Positions 57,832 through 64,000 of a stretch of 64,000 nt of DNA are shown one piece after another. This DNA comes from Planctomycetota bacterium. Lineage in GTDB: Bacteria; Planctomycetota; Planctomycetia; Pirellulales; PLA5. The translations under genes were made by a program, and so were the position numbers. Positions within the stretch are counted from its first letter, which is position 1. Each line of letters starts with the position of its first letter. The notes beneath the pieces were generated by a model. The model worked only from the letters and a program-made list of their open reading frames with translations. It was not told the origin of the DNA and ran no database searches. Location: NCBI GenBank assembly GCA_003576845.1, contig QEVJ01000024.1:1-64000 (forward strand), read 5' to 3'.

Positions 57832-57997
57832 GGCTGGGTCTCCTGTTCATATCGCTTGAGGTTGTATCCGGGTCGGCGGACATACCGGATCGCCGATGGG
57901 AAACGCTTGCTGTGCAGTGACGAAACGATCACCGCTATGGTCAAGAGCGAAAAAGCGAGTGGCGATGTTACTGCCACCTACCGAAAAACCGCGTCCC

Positions 57998-58071
57998 GTA
58001 GCGGAAGTCGCAACGACTTCCGACGCGCATGCAAAGGCGGAGAATCCCGGCGGTCTTGCAACCTCCGCTAC
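57998..58071. repeat. GTAG-type REP doublet (GTAGCGGAAGTC family)
   Basis: GTAGCGGAAGTCGCAACGAC at 57998-58017 and an inverted partner at 58052-58071 ending CCTCCGCTAC. Same family as 31312-31385. Outer ends are GTAG and CTAC. Confidence 0.7.
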
Positions 58072-58111
58072 GGCGAGCAGATCGCCGTAAAGCCTTGGGT
58101 AGAAAAAATTT

Positions 58112-58145
58112 AGGGCCGCTGGCGGACGAAACCGCCAGCGGCCCT
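58112..58145 (-). terminator. Intrinsic terminator (minus strand)
   Basis: AGGGCCGCTGGCGG pairs with CCGCCAGCGGCCCT across a 6-nt loop. On the minus strand it is followed by AAATTTTTTC, so it would end transcripts of the small Lys/Ala gene at 58227-58319. Confidence 0.8.
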
Positions 58146-58226
58146 ATTCTCGTCGAAGCAACCAATGGCCCCTAGTGAAAAGCGCGGGTGCGATTCACCG
58201 GGGGACGCTCGTCAAGCAAAGACAGC

Positions 58227-58319
58227 CTACTTCTTCTTGGCGGCCTTCTTGGCGGCCTTCTTGGCACCCTTCTTCGCGCCCTTCTTGGCTGCTTTCTTGG
58301 CGGCTTTCTTCTTGGCCAC
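58227..58319 (-). CDS. 30-residue Lys/Ala peptide, histone-tail-like
   Basis: From GTG at 58319 to TAG at 58227: MAKKKAAKKAAKKG, then AKK/AAKK repeats ending in KKK. Sixteen of 30 residues are Lys. GGAGGG lies 7 nt upstream, an in-frame TGA is only six codons upstream, so the start is well bounded. A strong terminator follows 80 nt downstream. The sequence equals the Lys/Ala tails of bacterial histone-H1-like and AlgP-like DNA-binding proteins, here without any globular domain. A DNA or RNA condensing peptide is a fair guess. Confidence 0.6.
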   Translation of the reverse strand: MAKKKAAKKAAKKGAKKGAKKAAKKAAKKK

Positions 58320-58968
58320 TGTTCGTCCCTCCGTTCAAAGGTAACAGGCAGGCTTCCAGTCCGCTGCGTCGATGTTGCCACTCGGCTACATCACCAATCG
58401 GTTACGAGCGGTTCCTGCCGTAAATGCCGAAGTCACTTCCTGTCGTCTTCGTTTCGCGTTCGAATCTCTCGATTCGCCCCTTCAATCGTTGGCTTGAAGG
58501 CTTACCGCAACTCCGTCGATCGATCGTTGCGGCTCTTGCGAAAGTCCCTTTTCGAGTCGTGCGAATGCTCTTGAGATTCCTTGAACGAACTCCGTTTCGC
58601 TTCGCATCAACTCGTTCTTTGGCACCATCATGCCACTTGTGCAACGTTCGTCAAGAGCATTCTTACCAACTTTCTAGCGGAATGCAAAAAAAATTTCAAG
58701 CGTTGCGACGCGCGCGAAGCACATTTTTTCTCGGCCGACGACGATGCGAGGCGCGGCGAGCACGCGCTCGCGCGATGCATTCCTCGCTCTCGACGCGAGC
58801 GCACACGAACGCGGACCGCGGCCTCGCGCGTCGTGCATCGCGACGAAAAGCGAAGCACCATCGTTTCCGAAACGCGGCGCGAATGCACGGCCCTCGACGT
58901 CGTTTCGGCGTGAGGGCGCGCGTGCGACGACTCTCGCCCGAGGCCGCGCCGCCGATAGGCACGCACCG
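58320..58968. other. 649-nt region without a recognisable protein gene
   Basis: All frames give only low-complexity Arg/Ser/Ala-rich products. Part 58700-58960 is dense in CGCG, GCGAGC and CGAAGC words that can self-pair. It carries the upstream region of the minus-strand Lys/Ala peptide and perhaps an RNA gene. Confidence 0.4.
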
Positions 58969-59781
58969 TCAATAGAGCCACACGGTCGACCCGTCGCGGA
59001 GTGCGCCTGCCGGCTGCCGCCGCGATCGCTCGATGCCGAAAAAGGCGCGTTTTTCCGGAGAAAACAGGCCCAACTGTATCCAGCGGCGCAACGAACCGCG
59101 GGCCAGCGCCGCGCCGCGGTCGCCCACGTTCCACGCGCTCAAGACCGCGTTCCACGCTCTGGCGAATTCGCGACGCCGGATGTGTATCGGATCGAGACCG
59201 TACCACGCCGCGTCGTGCGCGACGACCGTCGCGCCACGTTCGCGCGCCGCGCGGCGCACCGCGTCGTTGATCTCGATTGCGCGTCGCCTGGCTTCGTCGA
59301 GCGCGAGTCGACAGCGCGGAAAGATGACACTGCGGAGGATCGCAAACCGTCGCGGCCCGAGTCGTTCGATGCTCGCAAGCGGAAGTTCCGTGACGACGAC
59401 GCGGCGAGCGACACTTTGGCACCGCTCCAAAATTTTTTCGACCCAGCGACAAATTTTTTCCGGTGGAACCTCATACATGAGGTCGTTGCCGATGTCGGTC
59501 AGGAGCGCGAACGATGCATCGGGACGCGGTCGATCGTCGAGCGCCCGCCACAATCCGGCGTCGAGCAAACTACACAACCCGCGGCCGAGCACGCGCGTGT
59601 ACAAGCCGAGCGACCGACCGTGTCCGAAGGCGGCATAGAGTTCGATCGGTCCGCCCAAGGCGAGTTGCGCGGTTTCGACGATCGTCGAAATGCCGCGCGT
59701 CACGTTGCTCGCGCCGAGGACGACCACCCGCGGGCGGTTCGCGGTCGTTTCGGGCGGTCGTTTCGCGGCCACGGACGTCAT
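58969..59781 (-). CDS. SGNH/GDSL-hydrolase-like protein
   Basis: 270 aa. VVVLGASNVTRGISTIVETA resembles block I of SGNH hydrolases with a GASN replacing GDS; LLTDIGNDLMYEVPPEKICR has a GN-type block III. TVVAHDAAWYGLDPIHIRR fits block V with the D-x-x-H. It would be an esterase or acyl-transfer enzyme; the Ser position (S12-S15 region) agrees. The ATG at 59781 (MTSVAAKR) was chosen; upstream in-frame sequence mirrors the M50 gene. 64 nt separate it from the M50 gene upstream on the same strand. Confidence 0.72.
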   Translation of the reverse strand: MTSVAAKRPPETTANRPRVVVLGASNVTRGISTIVETAQLALGGPIELYAAFGHGRSLGLYTRVLGRGLCSLLDAGLWRALDDRPRPDASFALLTDIGNDLMYEVPPEKICRWVEKILERCQSVARRVVVTELPLASIERLGPRRFAILRSVIFPRCRLALDEARRRAIEINDAVRRAARERGATVVAHDAAWYGLDPIHIRRREFARAWNAVLSAWNVGDRGAALARGSLRRWIQLGLFSPEKRAFFGIERSRRQPAGALRDGSTVWLY

Positions 59782-59845
59782 TTCGTGAGAAAATAGAGAA
59801 TCTGGGCAGGGGTCTGGCTGGCGGATCCGCGCGGCGCTTGGGCCG

Positions 59846-60670
59846 TTACCAGCCGCGGCTCGAATGGTAGTCGTCGTCCCAACCGCGGCTCTGATCGTAG
59901 GCCTTGAGCGTCTGGTAGCTCGAATAGGCCAACAGAGCGAACATCGCGGCCATGAAGAACCCATCGCCTTGCCGCCAGACAAGCACGCCCGCGGCAACAA
60001 CGGCCCCCGTGGCGATGGACAACACGAGCGACCGTCGCACGCCGCGGCGGCTGTCGTGCATGGAAAGCAGTTCGCGAGCAATCTGCCCGCCGTCGAGCGG
60101 ATACACGGGAAGCAGGTTGACGAGGCCCCAGTAGACGTTGAGATACAGCATGAAGTCGACGAGGCGGTCGATTCGATCGTTCGAAATCCAGTCGCCGCGG
60201 CCGATGACGAAGCTCACGTGCTCGCCCAGGTAGAATTCAACCTTGTTCCCGGTGGCGAACAAACCGGCGACAATCGCGGCGGCCAGGACGAATCCAGCCA
60301 ACGGCCCCGCGAAAGCGATCATTACCTGCGGCCAGCCGTCTCGATTGCCGTCATCGTGTCCGTCGGGTCGCCATTGACGCCCCCAATCCTTGGCGTACGC
60401 ATCGCGGTCGGCGATGGCCAAGCCACCGAACGAATAGAGCACGATGCGCGCCCGCATCCCGAACTTCTGAAATGCCAACACGTGCCCAAATTCATGGATC
60501 AGGATTGAAATGAATGTGCAAAGGATCCAAACGACCAGTAGCTGACCATCGCGAATCGGCATGCCCAGGAGGAGACCGACGATCCAAAAGAACGGATGCA
60601 CGCGCACGGGCACGCCGAACAAGCGGAAGTGGAGTTCACCGGGGCTGTGACCAGGTTCGGCGAGAAACAT
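59846..60670 (-). CDS. M50 (site-2) family membrane metalloprotease
   Basis: 274 aa. ISILIHEFGHVLAFQKFG carries the HExxH zinc motif (about residue 59) in a transmembrane helix; NLLPVYPLDGGQIARELL holds the third ligand (the usual NPDG-type Asp). At least five hydrophobic segments. Cleaves membrane proteins within the bilayer. The ATG at 60670 is directly preceded by a C-rich repeat on the coding strand instead of a Shine-Dalgarno. The loop IAFAGPLAGFVLA lies in between. Confidence 0.88.
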   Translation of the reverse strand: MFLAEPGHSPGELHFRLFGVPVRVHPFFWIVGLLLGMPIRDGQLLVVWILCTFISILIHEFGHVLAFQKFGMRARIVLYSFGGLAIADRDAYAKDWGRQWRPDGHDDGNRDGWPQVMIAFAGPLAGFVLAAAIVAGLFATGNKVEFYLGEHVSFVIGRGDWISNDRIDRLVDFMLYLNVYWGLVNLLPVYPLDGGQIARELLSMHDSRRGVRRSLVLSIATGAVVAAGVLVWRQGDGFFMAAMFALLAYSSYQTLKAYDQSRGWDDDYHSSRGW

Positions 60671-60796
60671 GGAGCGGGGGTCGGGTGTCAGGTTTCGAGA
60701 ATGAGGTCGGGCGGGTCCGGACGCTCCTATGTATCTTACGATATCGAGCACGGTTCCGGTTCCCCAGCCCCGAATCCTGAATCCCGAATCCTGACC
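60671..60796. repeat. C-rich leader and its inverted partner
   Basis: Coding-strand CCCGACCCCCGCTCC abuts the M50 ATG (60671-60690). At 60757-60796 an inverted block holds CCCCGAATCCTGAATCC, as in the nagB leader but on the other strand, right after the rfbA stop. The two frame about 65 nt. Confidence 0.6.
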
Positions 60797-60797
60797 C

Positions 60798-61676
60798 CTA
60801 TTCTTCCGCGATCTCAGCCAGGTATCGGCCGTACTCGTTCTTGATCTCGGCAGCGAGTTGCCGCAGGTCCTCGGCAGTGATGAATCCTTTGCGGAAGGCG
60901 ACCTCTTCGGGACAGCAGATTTTGAGTCCTTGGCGTTGTTCGATGGTCTCGACGAAATTGGCCGCTTGGAGCATCGCCGCGTGCGTGCCCGTGTCGAGCC
61001 AGGCGAAACCGCGACCGAGACATTCGACGCGAAGCTGCCCGCGTTCGAGATAGGCCCGATTGACGTCGGTAATCTCCAATTCACCGCGGGCGGAAGGCTT
61101 CAATGCGGCGGCGCTATCGAGTGCCGCGTTGTCGTAGAAGTACATGCCCGGCACGGCGTACCGCGACTTGGGCGCCTTGGGCTTTTCGACGAGCGACACC
61201 GCGTTGCCGGCCGAGTCGAACTCGACCACGCCGTACCGCTCGGGGTCCTTGACGGCACAGGCGAAGATCGTCGCGCCGGTTTCCTGTGCGGCCGCTTGCA
61301 CGAGCGTCTCTTGTAGCCCGTGGCCGAACAGGATGTTGTCGCCCAGGGCCAATGCCACGCGGTCGCCGCCGACGAACTCTCGGCCGATGACGAGGGCTTG
61401 GGCCAAACCCTCGGGCCGCGGCTGGACGGCGTAGCGGATCGACACGCCCAGCCGCGAGCCATCGCCCAAAAGTTGAGTAAATCGCGGCGTATCGTTGGGC
61501 GTCGAAATGACGAGGATGTCGCGAATGCCGGCGAGCAGGAGCGTCGACAGCGGATAGTAAACCAGCGGCTTGTCGTAGACCGGCAGCAACTGTTTGCTAA
61601 CGGCGAGCGTAGCCGGATACATCCGCGACCCACTGCCGCCGGCGAGGAGAATGCCTTTGATGTTCGAGTTGCCCAT
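60798..61676 (-). CDS. rfbA: Glucose-1-phosphate thymidylyltransferase
   Basis: 292 aa. [36 protein letters not shown] is the nucleotidyltransferase signature with the GGxGxR loop and the catalytic Lys; [13 protein letters not shown] holds the metal Asp; [21 protein letters not shown] and [30 protein letters not shown] complete the family. Makes dTDP-glucose for rhamnose and other surface sugars. The ATG at 61676 (MGNSNIKG) was chosen. rfbB/C/D are not in the window. Confidence 0.94.
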   Translation of the reverse strand: MGNSNIKGILLAGGSGSRMYPATLAVSKQLLPVYDKPLVYYPLSTLLLAGIRDILVISTPNDTPRFTQLLGDGSRLGVSIRYAVQPRPEGLAQALVIGREFVGGDRVALALGDNILFGHGLQETLVQAAAQETGATIFACAVKDPERYGVVEFDSAGNAVSLVEKPKAPKSRYAVPGMYFYDNAALDSAAALKPSARGELEITDVNRAYLERGQLRVECLGRGFAWLDTGTHAAMLQAANFVETIEQRQGLKICCPEEVAFRKGFITAEDLRQLAAEIKNEYGRYLAEIAEE

Positions 61677-61720
61677 GGCGCTACAACTGCAAACGGCAAC
61701 GGCTAACTCACTTTTCTCGA

Positions 61721-61975
61721 TCACAATTGCTGCACATCTACGCTAAATCCTTCGGCGTCGTCCTCAAGTCTCGGCAGCCCGGCAAGCATCGCGTTCAAAT
61801 CGCCAACCTTGATCGCCGATTGCGGGACGGCGGGCAGTAACCGTGCAACCACGGCAGTTCCCACGACAATCTCGAAACCAACTCCTTCCTCGCGCACGCG
61901 GTGAAGCAAGCGCGGAAACTCGCGCTCGGCATCCGCGAAGGCAATTCGTTGCATGACCGTAAACCTGAGAAACAC
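61721..61975 (-). CDS. Phd/YefM-like antitoxin, orphan
   Basis: 84 aa. [36 protein letters not shown] fits the prevent-host-death/YefM domain, with the usual xxxLxxxxxxVxxxGxxxxIxxxxxxVAxLxP pattern. No toxin follows; the next genes are rfbA and a lipoprotein. A later start at 61954 ([10 protein letters not shown]) is possible. Confidence 0.68.
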   Translation of the reverse strand: MFLRFTVMQRIAFADAEREFPRLLHRVREEGVGFEIVVGTAVVARLLPAVPQSAIKVGDLNAMLAGLPRLEDDAEGFSVDVQQL

Positions 61976-62001
61976 AATGCGCCCGCGTTCCTGTTAGCCA
62001 A

Positions 62002-62475
62002 CTACGACCGCGAACTGCTTTGTGATCGTATCAAGGCTGGAAGTACCTTTTCGCGCCACGCCTTCGTCTCGTCCAAGCGACTCATCCCTGCGGCAGCCAA
62101 CTCTTCGAGTTCAGCCGAACTAAGGTCGACTCGGACTCGAGTGCCGGCGGAGATCAAAAAGAATCCGTTCAATTCGTCTTTGGGGACGCGCTCGCCATTG
62201 ATCCAAAGTTCGTCAAGGTGCGGAGCAAGCCACGCCACGTCTTCCGACCGCGCCTGCTTGCTCGTTGAAACAACCTTGAACGACGGGATAGCCACAAAAC
62301 CGTATGCCAGGGCGTCGGAATCAGGCTCGAAAAGCAATGCGACCGGATAGCCATTTATGATGTCGCTAGCGGTCTTCGGGTTCTTTGACTCGCCGCAGCC
62401 CAAAATCGCTCCGCAAATTCCGAGCGCCAAAACCAGTCGCGTACCCACGCTATATTCTGATGCACCGTGAGTCAT
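62002..62475 (-). CDS. Putative lipoprotein
   Basis: 157 aa. RLVLALGICGAILGCGESKNP is a lipoprotein signal with lipobox ILGC. The rest contains SDIINGYPVALLFEPDSDA and LWINGERVPKDELNGFFLI; no domain recognised. The ATG at 62475 gives this signal; the open frame upstream to 62616 is unlikely. Confidence 0.72.
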   Translation of the reverse strand: MTHGASEYSVGTRLVLALGICGAILGCGESKNPKTASDIINGYPVALLFEPDSDALAYGFVAIPSFKVVSTSKQARSEDVAWLAPHLDELWINGERVPKDELNGFFLISAGTRVRVDLSSAELEELAAAGMSRLDETKAWREKVLPALIRSQSSSRS

Positions 62476-62735
62476 GTCCGCCAAATCAGAAAGTACTGCT
62501 CGCAAAAACCGACCTTGCTTATCCGACTCGCGATACGCGAACAACCCCACCGAGCCCACTACGCGAGTGATTTTATCCGCAGCCTTGCCCAGAAAAATGG
62601 GGATCGTGCAGACCAATTCCCTTCGGCTCTAACCACATTTTACCACAATGCCCGTGCCCGCTGAAGCAAGAAGTTGACGCGCTCGGAGCATCGCCGAAAA
62701 AAGCCGCGACAGAAGAACTCGGAAAAATTGCCGGT

Positions 62736-63953
62736 TCAATCTCCGCCGTGCCAACATTTTCGGACTGGCTCGAATTCGTCGATCATTCCCACAATCTCCC
62801 GCACGAAATCGTCGGGCCGGAACCGCGTCGCTCGCGCTCGTCCGCGGTCGACGAGCGTTGTCCGCAGCGCGGCGTCGCTGTGGACGCGGAATATCGCATC
62901 GGCAATCGCCGCGTGGTCGCGCGGGTCGACTCGTAGGGCAGCGTCGCCGAGTTGTTCTTCTGAGCCGCTGACGTCCGACGCAACGACCGGGCAGCCGGCG
63001 GCGAATGATTCGAGCGGCGGTAGATTTTCGGGGCCGAAATAGGTGACATACGTCGTCGCTAGGGCGTTGCGGTAGAAGACCACGAGCTCGTGCTGCGAAA
63101 CGAACCCGGGAAAGCGGACTCGGTCGGTGATGCCCAAGCGAGCGGTCGCTTGTTCGACGAAGCTGCGATTGCCTTTGTCGGACCCGACGAGCACCACGTC
63201 GACCTTCAAGCCGTGCCGCGACTCCAAGAGCCGCACCGCTTCGAGCAAGCCGATGTGGTTTTTGTGCGGCCAGAACTGTGCGGGATAGAACACGTAGGGC
63301 CGGCGGATATCGTAGCGGGCGAGCACCGCGTCGTCGTCGCCTTGCGGCGGCTCGAAGGCAAACTCCGGCGTCGGATGCGGCAAGATTTGCATCCGCTCGC
63401 CGGGCACGCCGTAGAACCGCTCGATCTCGCGCTTGCCGACTTCCGTGCCCGTGACGATGTACGTCGCCCGGCGCAGCACCTGGGCATAATGCCGCTCGCG
63501 GAGGTCCCACTCGGCGTTGAGGCTCACCTCGGGAAAGTACGGCTGCAACCGATGCTGCAAGTCCCACACGACCGTGATGAACGGAATCTCCATCGTCACG
63601 ACGCTCGGCGTGGGATACCAGAGCATGTCCATGCCGCAGGAGAGCAGGAACCGCTCGCGCCAGCCGACTTTTTTTGCTCGGCGAAGTTCGCGCCGGCCCG
63701 ATTTGGTCAAGAAGCGGTAGGTCTTGCGGGCGGCGTTGCGGAGACGTTCGACGAACCTGCGTTGTCGCGGAATCTCGATCAGCCGCAAGTGCCTCGCTTC
63801 CGGCGGGAGCGGGATCGCGTGCGGCGAAATGATATGAAACGTATGCCGCACGTCGCCGCCGAGCCGGCACAGCGCGGCGAACACTTCCCGCTCGAACGTA
63901 TACCCGCCCCCGGTTTCCGGCGTCATTTCGGAGAGGAGGACGCCAACGTTCAT
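62736..63953 (-). CDS. GT4-family glycosyltransferase
   Basis: 405 aa. LSEMTPETGGGYTFEREVFAAL is the N-terminal GT-B loop, FYPAQFWPHKNHIGLLEAV the donor strand (with the HKN turn), and GPENLPPLESFAAGCPVVASDVSGSEEQLG the E-x7-E donor-site motif. It adds a sugar to a lipid carrier or to a growing polysaccharide. It ends at a stop 260 nt upstream of the lipoprotein; the rest of the gap is featureless. The ATG at 63953 is preceded by a C-rich repeat. Confidence 0.88.
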   Translation of the reverse strand: MNVGVLLSEMTPETGGGYTFEREVFAALCRLGGDVRHTFHIISPHAIPLPPEARHLRLIEIPRQRRFVERLRNAARKTYRFLTKSGRRELRRAKKVGWRERFLLSCGMDMLWYPTPSVVTMEIPFITVVWDLQHRLQPYFPEVSLNAEWDLRERHYAQVLRRATYIVTGTEVGKREIERFYGVPGERMQILPHPTPEFAFEPPQGDDDAVLARYDIRRPYVFYPAQFWPHKNHIGLLEAVRLLESRHGLKVDVVLVGSDKGNRSFVEQATARLGITDRVRFPGFVSQHELVVFYRNALATTYVTYFGPENLPPLESFAAGCPVVASDVSGSEEQLGDAALRVDPRDHAAIADAIFRVHSDAALRTTLVDRGRARATRFRPDDFVREIVGMIDEFEPVRKCWHGGD

Positions 63954-63992
63954 CGGGGGTCAGGGGTCGGGGTCAGGGGTCGGGAAAAAGTG
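63954..63992 (-). repeat. C-rich leader repeat upstream of the GT4 gene
   Basis: Coding strand: CCCGACCCCTGACCCCGACC and CCCTGACCCCCG directly before the ATG. Same class as the nagB and M50 leaders. Confidence 0.65.
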
Positions 63993-64000
63993 GGCAGTGG

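Noticed and set aside
58424-59796. Plus-strand ORFs of 110-350 residues around 58.4-59.8 kb
   Set aside because: Low-complexity Arg/Ala/Thr products antisense to the SGNH gene or in the GC-word-rich gap; no start signals.

Overview
The window comes from a planctomycete, most likely Pirellulales-like. The DNA is GC-rich and carries several planctomycete hallmarks: a PSCyt1/DUF1549/DUF1553 gene near a DUF1501 gene, a Minf_1886-type protein, a PSP1/RicT protein, a giant surface protein with the N-terminal 'LEGR-LVLAA' motif and a dockerin-like tail, a PEP-CTERM haloperoxidase-like enzyme, Tat-exported oxidoreductases and Cys-rich secreted proteins. kdsB and an outer-membrane barrel protein indicate a Gram-negative envelope.

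Layout. 1-6.3 kb: a DUF6807/PmoA-like protein cut by the window edge, a two-module GT4 glycosyltransferase, and a sulfatase-modifying-factor-like gene broken by one in-frame TAG. 6.5-12.1 kb: hom, an iPGM-like gene that is probably the non-orthologous homoserine kinase, thiO and proB. 12.2-18.6 kb: a GNAT, then the PSCyt1 and DUF1501 genes with a nucleotidyltransferase-like gene and a small ORF inserted between them. 19-27 kb: PSP1 protein, Minf_1886, a small membrane protein overlapping groES, a secreted cyclase-repeat protein, TPR and HDOD proteins, a PGBD-CHAP-like hydrolase, and a sugar-phosphate isomerase/epimerase. 27.6-32.6 kb: the giant Ig/cadherin-like surface protein and a TraB-family protein. 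32.6-36.6 kb: an aminotransferase, a frameshifted sulfotransferase and an HGSNAT-like acyltransferase, separated by copies of one palindromic repeat. 36.8-39.6 kb: Cys-rich protein, 2Fe-2S ferredoxin, a probable SelW-type selenoprotein, a lipoprotein and kdsB. 39.9-44.1 kb: shc and hpnH (hopanoids) and a PIN toxin/antitoxin pair. 44.2-51.6 kb: MFS transporter, nagB, Moco oxidoreductase, Gfo/Idh oxidoreductase, a RAYT-like transposase between two repeat doublets, and an M32 carboxypeptidase. 51.7-64 kb: envelope proteins, PEP-CTERM haloperoxidase, a second CHAP-like hydrolase, a 30-residue Lys/Ala peptide, SGNH hydrolase, M50 protease, rfbA, an orphan Phd-like antitoxin, a lipoprotein and a second GT4.

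The most striking system is a REPIN/RAYT-like repeat family: seven loci, six of them inverted doublets of a 24-nt palindrome (10-bp arms, AATA loop). Each doublet holds a spacer of 84-113 nt with no obvious sequence similarity between loci. One HUH/Y1-type transposase gene sits exactly between two doublets. At least four further, unrelated palindrome families in the window begin with the classical RAYT tetranucleotide GTAG.

Other noteworthy points: the TGA in the CxxU motif of the Rdx gene, two apparently broken genes (in-frame TAG; 1-nt frameshift), a C-rich repeat directly abutting the ATG of four unrelated genes, and a very short histone-tail-like Lys/Ala ORF. No tRNA, rRNA or CRISPR array was recognised.
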